Below, piece after piece: positions 52,409-62,025 of a DNA stretch of 64,000 nucleotides (its first letter is position 1; each line of letters starts with the position of its first letter). The DNA lies in contig NZ_KQ947996.1 in assembly GCF_001513975.1 (NCBI RefSeq), positions 110,174 through 174,173 on the forward strand. The letters run 5' to 3'. This stretch comes from Streptomyces curacoi. Its GTDB lineage: Bacteria > Actinomycetota > Actinomycetes > Streptomycetales > Streptomycetaceae. A program made the position numbers and the translations under genes. The notes below the pieces were generated by a model, which was given only the letters and a program-made list of their open reading frames with translations, was not told the DNA's origin and searched no databases.

Positions 52409-54847
52409 ATGGCGGGACCCCGAGTGGTCATCATCGGAGCGGGAGTCGTCGGCGCGGCCCTCGCGGACGAGATCTCCGCGCGAGGCTGGACCGAGGTGAC
52501 CGTGGTCGACCAGGGCCCGCTCCCCGCCACCGGGGGATCCAGCTCGCACGCCCCGGGCCTGGTCTTCCAGACGAACTCCTCCAAGACCATGACCGAACTC
52601 GCCCGCTACACCGTCGAGAAGTTCTGCTCCCTCGACGTCGACGGCAAGCCCTGCTTCCTCCAGGTCGGCGGCCTGGAAGTGGCTACCACCCCCGAGCGCC
52701 TGACGGAACTGCACCGCCGCCACGGCTGGATCACCGCCTGGGGCATCGAGGCCCGCCTGCTGACCCCCGACGAGTGCGTCGAGCAGCACCCCCTGGTCAA
52801 CCGCGACAGGGTCCTCGGCGGCCTCCTCGTCCCCACCGACGGCCTCGCCAAGGCCGTCCTCGCCGTCGAGGCACAGATCCGCCGCGCCACCGAGCGCGGC
52901 GTACGCTTCCTCGCCCGCCACGAGGTCCTCGACGTCCTCCAGGCCGACGGCGAGGTGACGGGCGTCCGCACCGACCAGGGCGATCTGGAAGCCGACATCG
53001 TCGTGTGCTGCGCCGGCATCTGGGGCCCGAAGATCGCCCGCATGGCCGGCATGAACCTCCCGCTCACCCCGCTGGCCCACCAGCTCGCCTGGACCGGCCC
53101 CGTCCCGGCCCTCGCCGGCCAGACCGAGGAGGCGGTCCGCCCGATCCTGCGCCACCAGGACGCCGACCTCTACTACCGCGACCGCTTCGACGGCCTGGGC
53201 ATCGGCTACTACGGCCACCGCCCGATGCCCATCTCCGCCGACGACATCCTCTCCGTGGACGAGGCCGACCAGATGCCGTCGGTCCTGAAGTTCACCGAGG
53301 AGGACTTCGAGGACGCCTGGACCGAGACCCGGTCCCTGCTCCCCGCGACGAAGGAGGCCAAGATCGAGGAAGGCATCAACGGCCTGTTCTCCTTCACCAC
53401 CGACAACTTCCCACTGCTCGGCGAGTCGCCGGACGTCAAGGGCTTCTGGGTCGCCGAGGCCGTGTGGGTCACCCACTCCGCGGGCGTCGGCCGGGCGATG
53501 GCCGAATGGCTGGTCGACGGCCACTGCTCGTCCTTCGACCTGCACGAGTGCGACGTCAACCGCTTCGAGCCGCACCAGCTGTCCCCTCAGTACGTCCTGG
53601 CCCGCGACTGCCAGAACTTCGTCGAGGTCTACGACATCCTCCACCCCCTCCAGCCGTCCGGTAAGCCGCGCCCGATCCGCACCAGCCCCTTCCACCCCCG
53701 CCAGCAGGAGCTGGGCGCCTTCTTCCTGGAGGCGAACGGCTGGGAGCGCCCGCAGTGGTACGAGGCCAACGCCCGCCTCGTGGAAGGCCGCACCATCCCC
53801 ACCCCCAACGACTGGGCCGCCCAGTACTGGTCGCCCATCGTCGGCGCCGAGGCCCAGGCCACCCGCGAGACCGTCGCGATGTACGACATGACGGCCCTCA
53901 AGCGCCTGGAGGTGACCGGCCCGGGCTCGGCGGCCTTCCTGGAGCGCCTGTGCACCGGCAAGGTCGCCAAGTCGGTCGGCTCGGTGACGTACACCCTGCT
54001 CCTCGACCACGACGGCGGCATCCGCAGCGACATCACCGTCGCCCGCCTGGCCCGCGACCGGTTCCAGGTCGGCGCCAACGGCAACCTCGACCTGGACTGG
54101 TTCACCCGCCACCTCCCCGCCGACGGCACGGTCCAGGTCCGCGACATCACCCCCGGCACCTGCTGCATCGGCCTGTGGGGGCCGCTCGCCCGCAAGGTCC
54201 TGCAGCCGTTGACGGACGAGGATTTCTCGAACGACGGCCTGAAGTACTTCCGCGCCAAGCGCGCCTACATCGGCAGCGTCCCGGTGACCGCGATGCGCCT
54301 GTCGTACGTCGGTGAACTCGGCTGGGAGCTCTACACCACCGCCGACCAGGGCCTGAAGCTGTGGGACACCCTGTGGCAGGCGGCGGGGCCCCTCGGCGGC
54401 GTCATCGCCGGCCGCGGCGCCTTCAACAGCCTCCGCCTGGAGAAGGGTTACCGCTCCTTCGGCACCGACATGACCTACGAGCACGACCCCTACGAGGCCG
54501 GCGTCGGCTTCGCCGTCAAGCTCGACAAGGGCGACTTCATCGGCAAGGCCGCGCTGGAGCGCCGCAAGTCCGACGTACGGCGCAAGCTCACCTGCCTCAC
54601 CATCGACGACCCGCAGTCCGTCGTCATGGGCAAGGAGCCGGTGTACGACGGTGAGCGCGCGGTCGGCTACGTCACCAGCGCCGCCTACGGCTACACGATC
54701 GGCAAGGGCATCGCGTACGCCTGGCTCCCTACGGAACTCACCACCCCCGGCACGACCGTGCGCATCGGCTACTTCGACCAGCGCATCGAGGCGGTCGTGG
54801 CCGAGGAGCCCCTGTTCGACCCCAGCATGTCCCGCCTCCGTGGCTGA
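52409..54847 (+). CDS. dimethylglycine oxidase-like flavoprotein
   Basis: An 812-residue two-domain enzyme. The N-terminal FAD domain (about 1-420) has VVIIGAGVVGAALADE, the putative FAD-linking His in SSSHAPGLVFQTN, and TTDNFPLLGESPDVKGFWVAE. The C-terminal GcvT-like THF domain (about 430-800) has AMYDMTALKRLEVTGPGSAAFL, LDHDGGIRSDITVARL, YVGELGWELY. This layout is that of dimethylglycine oxidase/dehydrogenase, which passes the methyl carbon to THF. FolD follows 36 bp downstream, fitting that role. Sarcosine dehydrogenase is the main alternative. Confidence 0.85.
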   Translation: MAGPRVVIIGAGVVGAALADEISARGWTEVTVVDQGPLPATGGSSSHAPGLVFQTNSSKTMTELARYTVEKFCSLDVDGKPCFLQVGGLEVATTPERLTELHRRHGWITAWGIEARLLTPDECVEQHPLVNRDRVLGGLLVPTDGLAKAVLAVEAQIRRATERGVRFLARHEVLDVLQADGEVTGVRTDQGDLEADIVVCCAGIWGPKIARMAGMNLPLTPLAHQLAWTGPVPALAGQTEEAVRPILRHQDADLYYRDRFDGLGIGYYGHRPMPISADDILSVDEADQMPSVLKFTEEDFEDAWTETRSLLPATKEAKIEEGINGLFSFTTDNFPLLGESPDVKGFWVAEAVWVTHSAGVGRAMAEWLVDGHCSSFDLHECDVNRFEPHQLSPQYVLARDCQNFVEVYDILHPLQPSGKPRPIRTSPFHPRQQELGAFFLEANGWERPQWYEANARLVEGRTIPTPNDWAAQYWSPIVGAEAQATRETVAMYDMTALKRLEVTGPGSAAFLERLCTGKVAKSVGSVTYTLLLDHDGGIRSDITVARLARDRFQVGANGNLDLDWFTRHLPADGTVQVRDITPGTCCIGLWGPLARKVLQPLTDEDFSNDGLKYFRAKRAYIGSVPVTAMRLSYVGELGWELYTTADQGLKLWDTLWQAAGPLGGVIAGRGAFNSLRLEKGYRSFGTDMTYEHDPYEAGVGFAVKLDKGDFIGKAALERRKSDVRRKLTCLTIDDPQSVVMGKEPVYDGERAVGYVTSAAYGYTIGKGIAYAWLPTELTTPGTTVRIGYFDQRIEAVVAEEPLFDPSMSRLRG

Positions 54848-54883
54848 CCCCGAGCGTCGAATCCGAGGGAAGGAACACCGCCG

Positions 54884-55744
54884 GTGAACGCACAGCTGCT
54901 CGACGGCAAGGCGACCGCCGCCGACATCCGCCGCGAACTCGCCGAGCGCGTGGCCAAGTTGACCGCCACGGCCGGTCGCCCGCCGGGCCTCGGCACGGTC
55001 CTGGTGGGCGACGACCCGGGCAGCCACGCCTACGTCGCCGGCAAGCACCGCGACTGCGCCCAGGTGGGCATCGCCTCCCTCCGCCGGGACCTGCCGGCCG
55101 ACGCCTCGCAGCGACAGGTCGAGGAGACGATCGACGAACTCAACGCCGACCCGGCCTGCACCGGCTACATCGTCCAGCTCCCGCTCCCGCGCCACCTGGA
55201 CGCGGGAGCCGTACTGGAACGCATCGACCCGGCCAAGGACGCCGACGGCCTGCACCCGGTCAACCTCGGCCGGCTCGTCCTGGGCGCCGAGGCCCCGCTG
55301 CCGTGCACCCCGCGCGGCATCGTCGAGCTGCTCCGCCGCCACGACGTGCCGCTCGCCGGAGCGCGGGTGTGCGTGATCGGCCGGGGCATCACGGTCGGAC
55401 GCCCCATCGGCCTCCTCCTCACCCGCCGCTCCGAGAACGCGACCGTCACCCTCTGCCACACCGGCACCAAGGGCCTGGCCTGGCACGTCCGCGAGGCCGA
55501 CATCGTCATCGCGGCCGCCGGCTCACCCGGGCTGGTCACCAAGGACATGCTGCGCCCCGGCGCGGCGGTCCTGGACGTCGGCATCACCCGCACCGACCAC
55601 GGGCTGTCCGGCGATGTGCACCCGGACGCCGCCCAGGTCGCCGGCCGGCTCGCACCCATGCCCGGCGGAGTGGGCCCCATGACCCGAGCGATGCTGCTCG
55701 CCAACGTGGTCGAGGCCGCCGAGCGGCACGCCACCGCCGTATGA
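54884..55744 (+). CDS. folD: methylenetetrahydrofolate dehydrogenase/cyclohydrolase
   Basis: A 286-residue FolD. The catalytic Tyr-x-x-x-Lys is in HAYVAGKHRDC; the signature YIVQLPLPRHLD and the NADP loop CVIGRGITVGRPIGLLLTRR are present, and the C-terminal PMPGGVGPMTRAMLLANVVEA is complete. GTG 54884 follows AGGGAAGGA. It oxidises the methylene-THF made by the upstream enzyme to 10-formyl-THF, the PurU substrate. It is probably a second FolD beside a housekeeping copy. Confidence 0.9.
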   Translation: MNAQLLDGKATAADIRRELAERVAKLTATAGRPPGLGTVLVGDDPGSHAYVAGKHRDCAQVGIASLRRDLPADASQRQVEETIDELNADPACTGYIVQLPLPRHLDAGAVLERIDPAKDADGLHPVNLGRLVLGAEAPLPCTPRGIVELLRRHDVPLAGARVCVIGRGITVGRPIGLLLTRRSENATVTLCHTGTKGLAWHVREADIVIAAAGSPGLVTKDMLRPGAAVLDVGITRTDHGLSGDVHPDAAQVAGRLAPMPGGVGPMTRAMLLANVVEAAERHATAV

Positions 55745-55820
55745 ACGCTTCCGTCGCCGGTGACGCTCGGATCTGCGTCCTCTCCCGGTCCCGCCCGAAC
55801 CCGCCTGTCGTTCCGGCCGC

Positions 55821-56228
55821 CTAGGCTTCGGCCCGCGCCTGGGCTTCGGCCCGTTTCTCCAAGCGGCTGCCGCGTGGCAGGGTGACCGACATGATGTCGC
55901 TGGGGGTGTCCAGCGCGATGCGGTGCCATCGCCCGCGCGGCACGATGACCGCGGTGCCGGCCGCCAGCTTGATCTCCTCCTCCTCTTCTCCCGGCTGCTC
56001 CGGGCGGAAGTAGAGGCGTATCCCACCGGTGAGGCAGGAGACGACTTCGTCCGCGGCGGTGTGGATCTCCCAGTGGTCGCCGTGCACGTCGGCGTCGGTT
56101 TCCACATGGAAGGTCATCACCTGCCAGCCGTCCCGTTCGGTGTCGAACACCGGCTGCTCGGCGCTCACCTGACCGCCTTGCTGAAGGTGGATGAAGGAGG
56201 CGAAGAGATCGATCGGGGTGACGGTCAC
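55821..56228 (-). CDS. cupin-domain protein
   Basis: A 135-residue single-domain cupin: DVHGDHWEIHTAADEVVSCLTGGIRLYF (motif 1, with His and Glu residues for a metal) and GTAVIVPRGRWHRIALDTPSD (motif 2). GTG 56228 has AAAGGA about 10 bases upstream. It probably binds a metal and a small ligand; the acid EEEEE loop between motifs is unusual. It is transcribed away from folD, downstream of the amidase gene on the same strand. Confidence 0.75.
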   Translation of the reverse strand: MTVTPIDLFASFIHLQQGGQVSAEQPVFDTERDGWQVMTFHVETDADVHGDHWEIHTAADEVVSCLTGGIRLYFRPEQPGEEEEEIKLAAGTAVIVPRGRWHRIALDTPSDIMSVTLPRGSRLEKRAEAQARAEA

Positions 56229-56289
56229 GTCGAGATGTCCTTTCTGCGCTGCCCGGTTGGGGCAGAGGAGGGTGAAGTCTTCAAGGCCG

Positions 56290-57726
56290 TCAGCTGACGG
56301 CCGGGCGGCGATCGGTCCAGGGGTGCGCGAGCTCAAGGGTGTGGGACACCTGGAGCAGGAGGTCTTCCCGCCACGGCGCGGCGACGAGCTGGACACCGAC
56401 GGGCAGGCTGGTGGCGTCGTCGTGGTGGAGGGGGACGGAGATCGCCGGCTGGCCGGTCACGTTGAACAGTGACGTGAACACGGCCAGCGGGTAGCTCTTC
56501 AGCAGGGGCGTCAGGGGATCGTCGCCGCTGCCGGATCGCCAGAAGCCGACGGGTGGCGGCAGGCACGCCATCGTGGGCGTGACGAGAAGGTCGAAGCTGG
56601 TGATGAAGGCCTCGACGATGCGCCGCGACAGGCGTTGCGTCTTCTGCACGCCTTCTGCGTAGGCCCAGGAGTCGATGGCTCGCGCCGCGTCACGCAGGGC
56701 CCGATTGTGGGGCTCGACGCGGTCGGGGTCCGCGAGTGGGACCCCGGCGCCGCCGACGTTCCAGATGGTCGTGAACGCCGTGACCAACTCCTCCGCCGGG
56801 GGCAGCGGTAGGGGAACGTCGACGACGTGGTGGCCGGCCGATTCCAGAGTCCGCAGGGTCTTGTCGACGGCGGCCACGCACGCCGGGTCGACGTTCAGAC
56901 CGTCGAGGGGAGGGGCGACGAGCACACCGATCCGCAGCCCTCTCGGCGGGGCCGTCGTCATCGCGTCGGTGAAGGATCGCCGCGGGGGCGGGGGAGACCA
57001 CCATGCGGCAGGATCATGGCGGGCGAGCACGTCCAGGGCGGCCGCGGTGTCGGCCACCGAGCGGGTGAGTACGCCGTCGGTGGCCAGACCCTCGCTGCCG
57101 ACGGTCGCGTTGGTGACCAGGCCGCGGGTGGGCTTGAGCCCGACGAGGCCGGTGCACGACGCCGGGACGCGGATCGATCCGCCGCCGTCGGCGGCGTGGG
57201 CGATGGGCGCCATCCCGGCGGCGACGGCGACGCCCGCGCCGCTCGACGACCCGCCTGGCGTGCGGTCTGGGTCCCACGGGTTGCGGGAGATGCCCAGGGC
57301 CTCGCTTTCGGTGAAGGACACCGTGCCGAACTCGGAGGTGGTGGTCTTCCCGAGCAACACGAACCCCGCGTCCACGAACCGCCGCACCACCGGGTCCGAC
57401 GCAGCGGCCGGTGCCCGGTCGGCGCCGGCGCTCCCATGGGTCGTGGGCCAGCCGGTCACATCGAGGAGGTCCTTGATCGGCAGCGGGACGCCGTGGAACG
57501 GCGGGAGTTCCTCGGCGGAGGCGGCCTGCACCACCGCGTCAGCTGCCGCAGCAGCGGCCTTGCGGACGTCGTGGTCGGCCCGGTGGCAGAACGCGTTGAG
57601 CCGGGGGTCGAGCTCGTCCATCCGCTCCAGGTAGCTGTCGGCCACCTCGACCGGGCTCACCTCCTTGCGGCGTATGGCCGCGGCGAGTTCGACGGCAGGC
57701 GTGAACGGGTCGATCGGATGGTGCAT
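56290..57726 (-). CDS. amidase (amidase signature family)
   Basis: A 478-residue amidase-signature enzyme. The Ser-cisSer-Lys triad is visible: Lys in GVPLPIKDLLDVTG, cis-Ser in RTPGGSSSGAGVAVAAG, and nucleophile Ser in ADGGGSIRVPASCTGLVGLKPT (in part). ATG 57726 begins MHHPIDPFTP. It is divergent from an AraC-type gene that probably controls it, with the cupin gene 60 bp downstream in the same direction. The substrate cannot be named. Confidence 0.85.
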   Translation of the reverse strand: MHHPIDPFTPAVELAAAIRRKEVSPVEVADSYLERMDELDPRLNAFCHRADHDVRKAAAAAADAVVQAASAEELPPFHGVPLPIKDLLDVTGWPTTHGSAGADRAPAAASDPVVRRFVDAGFVLLGKTTTSEFGTVSFTESEALGISRNPWDPDRTPGGSSSGAGVAVAAGMAPIAHAADGGGSIRVPASCTGLVGLKPTRGLVTNATVGSEGLATDGVLTRSVADTAAALDVLARHDPAAWWSPPPPRRSFTDAMTTAPPRGLRIGVLVAPPLDGLNVDPACVAAVDKTLRTLESAGHHVVDVPLPLPPAEELVTAFTTIWNVGGAGVPLADPDRVEPHNRALRDAARAIDSWAYAEGVQKTQRLSRRIVEAFITSFDLLVTPTMACLPPPVGFWRSGSGDDPLTPLLKSYPLAVFTSLFNVTGQPAISVPLHHDDATSLPVGVQLVAAPWREDLLLQVSHTLELAHPWTDRRPAVS

Positions 57727-57846
57727 GCGTAACGTCCTCTCCCGGGCGGGTGTTGGGCCGTCAGTGTTGCCGCCTGCCCGGGGCCGGGTCTTGGACAAAT
57801 GTCCGCCGGCTGCACTACCGCCGGTGGTGACTCGTAGCCTGGAGCG

Positions 57847-58695
57847 ATGCAGTATGCCGAGTCGGCTCGTGACGCTGCCGCGAGGTGGGACATCACCACC
57901 CCCTCGCGGCCCGGCCGGCTGCCGGGAGTCGGCATGGCCGGATTCCGCGATCGAAGGACGGACCTCGTCGACCTTCAGGTGGTCCCGTACCCGGCTGTCA
58001 CGGTGGTCGTCGACTTCGGCGACGGGCTGCTCGTCGACGACGTCAGTGGCCGGCAGCAGCGCGGCAGCGCCGTTCTCGGCCTCGCACCGGGCAGCGTCCG
58101 AGTGCACGGCCGGGACATCGAGTGCCTGCAGATGCGGCTGTCACCAGTGGTCGCGCACGCGGTGCTGGGGGCCTCCCTGGAGTCGGGTGGGGCGGTGGTC
58201 GCCCTCGAAGACCTCTGGGGCCGCGATGCCGGGCGAACTCAGGAGCAACTGCGCGCTGCCGCCTCGTGGGAGGAGCGGTTCGCGATCGCGGAGGCCGCGC
58301 TCGCTCGAAGACACGCGGCAGGCCGGGCGGTCGATCCGGAGGTCGGCTACGCCTGGCGGCAGATGGTGGCCAGCCGGGGACAGGTCCGGATCGAGCAGCT
58401 GGCAGCCGAGGCCGGATGGAGCCGTAAGCGGCTGTGGGCCCGGTTCCGCTCCCAGCTCGGCCTCACCCCCAAGCGCGCCGCGCAACTGGTCCGCTTCGAC
58501 CACGCGGCCCACCGCCTCGCCGCAGGTCACAGCGCTGCGTCGGTGGCGGCGGAGGGCGGCTACGTCGACCAGTCCCACCTGCATCGGGACGTCATGGCCT
58601 TCGCCGGGGTGACGCCCACGGCCGTCGCGGCCGCCCCGTGGCTCGCGGTCGATGACGTCGCGTGGGCCGCCCTGGGACACGCATCCAAGACCTGA
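57847..58695 (+). CDS. AraC-family transcriptional regulator
   Basis: A 282-residue regulator. The C-terminal half carries two AraC helix-turn-helix motifs: VRIEQLAAEAGWSRKRLWARFRSQLG (in parts) and AASVAAEGGYVDQSHLHRDV, with PKRAAQLVRFDHAAHRL between. The N-terminal half (to about residue 150) is a ligand-binding domain of the type seen beside amidases. It is read divergently from the amidase gene across a 120-bp gap, so the amidase and cupin genes are its likely targets. Confidence 0.8.
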   Translation: MQYAESARDAAARWDITTPSRPGRLPGVGMAGFRDRRTDLVDLQVVPYPAVTVVVDFGDGLLVDDVSGRQQRGSAVLGLAPGSVRVHGRDIECLQMRLSPVVAHAVLGASLESGGAVVALEDLWGRDAGRTQEQLRAAASWEERFAIAEAALARRHAAGRAVDPEVGYAWRQMVASRGQVRIEQLAAEAGWSRKRLWARFRSQLGLTPKRAAQLVRFDHAAHRLAAGHSAASVAAEGGYVDQSHLHRDVMAFAGVTPTAVAAAPWLAVDDVAWAALGHASKT

Positions 58696-58757
58696 CATCG
58701 GAGTTCAAGTCCAGCAGCGCGATGGCGCCGCCCAGCAGATGGGCGGTGCCGCCGAAC

Positions 58758-61700
58758 TCAGGTCGGGTCCGACTCGAAGTCGATTCGCTTGGCCAGTTGC
58801 CCCGCTTGCCACATCTCGCGGGCGCGCTGGAGACATTCCTCTTCGGATTCCACCTGGTCCGCCAGCTGGAGACCTATTCTGTTGTTGATCTCGTCCGCTT
58901 TGTTGTCCGCGTCGGACCCCGGGCGGCCACGTTCGTGCGCGTCGCCCATCGCTATGGCGAATTCTTCGCCCAGCCTCTTCTTGAGCAGGCATTGCCAGTA
59001 CACATGACGTACGGCATTCTGTTCCTCCGCGTCCGTCATGTGTTCGACGACCTGGTATACCCTGCGGTGCACCCCCAGCCATTGGAAGAGGTTGGCAGGG
59101 TACTTGCGAATCACCTGGTACTCGTCCGAAGAAATGTTCTTACCGATCAGGTAGACGTACTTCGTGAAAGCGGAGTAGCCCTCTTTCTGTATGTCCTTCG
59201 CGATCTTCGACAGAATTCCTGCGACTTCCGCCATGTTCTGTGAGACGGCCGCCTTGGTGGTGCCTGTTTGTGCGATGCCCAGCCAGCCGACTCCTGTGAC
59301 GGCGAGGATCAGGGCTCGGGCGGCGAGGCTCACCGGAAGCGGAACCACGAGTGTGATCGCCGCCAGGGCCAAGTACGCCGCTACCTGGTTCCCGGTGATG
59401 TCCCGGGAAGCAAGGCCGTGCATTTCGCCGAGCTGCTGCCAGGTTTTCACCATACTGTCGAAGACGTCCGCGTTCGGAACGGTGTCACATTCGCAGCGGA
59501 ACCCGACACCGCTCGGCTCGCTCATCCTCATGGTCCAGTCGCCTGGTTGAGGGTCCTTGACGATCAGGCACCGGATCGAGGAGCCGGACATCATGACGAA
59601 TTGGTCGTCGTCCTGAATGTCGCGGTCGTAGGTGGTCCCGCTGGGGTCCTGGATCGTCATGACGAGCCCGTCGGGAAAGTCGACCGAGTCGTCGTCTCGC
59701 GTGACAACCGAGTAGAGGTAGGGCGTGCCCGGCCTGACGGTCATCGTGGTCGTCAAGTTCACCCGTGCCACATTCCCCTGGGGAGGCATGGTGTCGATCA
59801 GGCAGTAGGAGCAGTCATTGGGCCCCACGGCTCGCGCCACGAGCGTGGGCACGATGCTCGGCCCGTCGCTGACGTCGAAAACGCCGTAGAGGCCGCTGAT
59901 TCCCTGGTCGTCGATTTCTGTCGGCTGGTCGAAGTACTGACCTTCGATGAGCGCCGGGGTTTTCCTCGCGGCGGCCTGCCAGTCATCGCTGAGGGAGAGA
60001 CCCCATAGGCGCGACCGATACCGCGTGAGCCCGGACGGACCCCCGTCCACTCTTTCCATGTGGCCCCAGTACCAGTCCGGAACGTCACTCGTGTCGAGGA
60101 CGTCGAACTCCCCCCAGAGGCCCAGGGCGCCCTTGTCCACAATGCGTGTCGGCCGGTTGAAGTACTGCCTCTTGATCACCGCCGGAGCGCGTTCGGCAGC
60201 GAATTTCCAATCCTCGCCCTCGGGGATGTTCCACAGTCGGGCCGAGAACTTCCGCACCCCAGGCCGGGTGACTCCGTCGTCCTGGAACTGAAGGTCGGTG
60301 ATCGAGGTTCCCAGGAACCCGGTGGCGTCCCACAGGTAGTGGCCGGCGGTCATGACCGGCGGTTGCGTGACGGGCTCGGGCTCGGGGTTCCCGGAGGCGC
60401 GATAGAGGGCCTTGATGATGCTCTTGCCGTCTTCCCAGACGTCATTGGAGAGTTCCCAGATGATGACGCCCTGGGCTCCTACGCCCTTGAGGAAGTTCAG
60501 CTTGGTGACCGCGGTGTCCGGGGTCTCGAAGTAGAGGTTGTGGGCGTAGGGGTAGTCCCCCGGAGGCAGGGGATCGGCGAGGACGGGACGAGGCGTGGTC
60601 CCGGACACCTTGATGTTCGCGTTCGCGGCTTGATGAGCGTCCGGGAACGCGGCCAGGATGTCCTTGTATCGCACAGCCTTGTATCCCGGCGGCACCTGCC
60701 CGGTCAGGTCGTCCGGATCCTTGGCAGCGGCGAAGTCATACCCGTAGATGGGCACCCCTGCCGCTATCTTGTCGCGGGCTATACCCTGCCCGGCCCCCTG
60801 CCAGTTCACGAACAGTGGATTCGTCCAGTACCAGAGACAGTCCTCGACCGAGAGGATCGGATTGTTCTCCAAGTTGTCCGCGCCCGAGGGGAGCGGATTG
60901 GTGCCCGTTCTGGCCCCCGGCCAGCCGCCCTGCTGTTCGGGAAGGAACGACTCCTGGTAGATGTCCGACGGGCGGATGTCCGACGTGGCCTCGCCGCGTA
61001 TCTTGAGCAAGGCGGAATGGGGGCCCACCGGAGACTTGTCCCACGACCCGGTGAGGTCATAGGTCATGATCCCGATCCAGTCAACGTGGTCCGCGATCTT
61101 CGGATCGTAGTTGTTCCCGTACCACGAGGTGCCGAAAACGGCCGCCGACACGATTTTGTCCGGCATGGCCTGCTTGAGTTTCTGAGCGAACAGCATCAGA
61201 CCCCGCCCCCCGGGATGCGGCCCGTCACTCTTCAACCGGCCCCCTTGGTCCTGCTCGCCGGGCCTGCCCCACCAGCACTCCAGATCGAGATCGACGCCGT
61301 CCAGACCGTTGGCGGTGACAAAGTCCACCACATTGCGCACGGCCCGATCGAGCAGTGGGGAGGCCGGATCATTCCCCACCGCCGTCATCAGGTCCAAGAA
61401 GGCGTAGTCGTTCGCGCCGCCCAGCGCGACCATCATCTTGGTCCCGGACAGGTTTCCGGCGACGACCACGTCCGGAAGTATCGTTCTGATCTCCGTGACC
61501 GACGCGGGGTCGAAAGCACCGGCGTCGGTCTGGCTGAACGTCAGGAACGCGATAATGCCATGCGTGATGTACCGGTACATCTCGGCATTACCGTAGTCGA
61601 ATCCCTCTGATTTTCGCCATGTGGGGATGTAGGCGATGATTTTCGATCGCTGGGTCGACGTGGGCGAGGTCTGATCGTATAACTCGTCGAAGAACCGCCA

Positions 61701-61853
61701 GCCATTCGTGTTGGCATCGCCCACCCCTGGCTCCGCAGCCCAGAAGGCGGCACGGAAGATGTTGCCCTTGTACTTCGTGACGGCTCCTGCCTGATATCCC
61801 TCGGGTTTCGCCACCCACTCGGGGACGTCGGGGTAATCCGACGAAAGGCTCAC
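58758..61853 (-). CDS. GH18 chitinase-like protein with C-terminal DUF6973-like domain
   Basis: A 1031-residue modular protein. Residues 10-60 resemble a CBM5/12 chitin-binding module (PEWVAKPEGYQAGAVTKYKG, AAFWAAEP). Residues 70-485 are a GH18 barrel with the complete DxxDxDxE motif as D185, D188, D190, E192. Residues 535-587 and 611-663 are tandem repeats (RLWNIPEGEDW / RLWGLSLSDDW). A beta-sandwich covers 695-790, a hydrophobic segment 823-862, and residues 943-1000 carry NAVRHVYW, GDAHE and DEINN as in DUF6973. No signal peptide is seen. GTG 61853 follows TTAGGAG. It may be a toxin or effector rather than a secreted chitinase. Confidence 0.8.
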   Translation of the reverse strand: MSLSSDYPDVPEWVAKPEGYQAGAVTKYKGNIFRAAFWAAEPGVGDANTNGWRFFDELYDQTSPTSTQRSKIIAYIPTWRKSEGFDYGNAEMYRYITHGIIAFLTFSQTDAGAFDPASVTEIRTILPDVVVAGNLSGTKMMVALGGANDYAFLDLMTAVGNDPASPLLDRAVRNVVDFVTANGLDGVDLDLECWWGRPGEQDQGGRLKSDGPHPGGRGLMLFAQKLKQAMPDKIVSAAVFGTSWYGNNYDPKIADHVDWIGIMTYDLTGSWDKSPVGPHSALLKIRGEATSDIRPSDIYQESFLPEQQGGWPGARTGTNPLPSGADNLENNPILSVEDCLWYWTNPLFVNWQGAGQGIARDKIAAGVPIYGYDFAAAKDPDDLTGQVPPGYKAVRYKDILAAFPDAHQAANANIKVSGTTPRPVLADPLPPGDYPYAHNLYFETPDTAVTKLNFLKGVGAQGVIIWELSNDVWEDGKSIIKALYRASGNPEPEPVTQPPVMTAGHYLWDATGFLGTSITDLQFQDDGVTRPGVRKFSARLWNIPEGEDWKFAAERAPAVIKRQYFNRPTRIVDKGALGLWGEFDVLDTSDVPDWYWGHMERVDGGPSGLTRYRSRLWGLSLSDDWQAAARKTPALIEGQYFDQPTEIDDQGISGLYGVFDVSDGPSIVPTLVARAVGPNDCSYCLIDTMPPQGNVARVNLTTTMTVRPGTPYLYSVVTRDDDSVDFPDGLVMTIQDPSGTTYDRDIQDDDQFVMMSGSSIRCLIVKDPQPGDWTMRMSEPSGVGFRCECDTVPNADVFDSMVKTWQQLGEMHGLASRDITGNQVAAYLALAAITLVVPLPVSLAARALILAVTGVGWLGIAQTGTTKAAVSQNMAEVAGILSKIAKDIQKEGYSAFTKYVYLIGKNISSDEYQVIRKYPANLFQWLGVHRRVYQVVEHMTDAEEQNAVRHVYWQCLLKKRLGEEFAIAMGDAHERGRPGSDADNKADEINNRIGLQLADQVESEEECLQRAREMWQAGQLAKRIDFESDPT

Positions 61854-62025
61854 TGAAACTCACTCCTAAGCTGCGAATCATTCTGCCGTGGATGAAACGC
61901 CCCGCCTGTCTGCATCCGTATTGGTCGGCTGCGGAAGCGTTCGTGTAGCCGCGGCCAGTCAACCAGAGCCTTCTTCGACGGCCCAGAGCAGAACCAGCCG
62001 TCGAAGATCTCCCGGCTGTCCTGAT

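Noticed and set aside
52391..55486. A 1031-codon open frame on the minus strand opposite the dimethylglycine oxidase and folD genes.
   Set aside because: It is a shadow of high-GC codon use. Both plus-strand genes have clear family motifs, and this frame shows none.
36728..55744. A secondary-metabolite cluster.
   Set aside because: No synthase, carrier protein or tailoring set is present; all genes fit choline/betaine catabolism and C1 handling.
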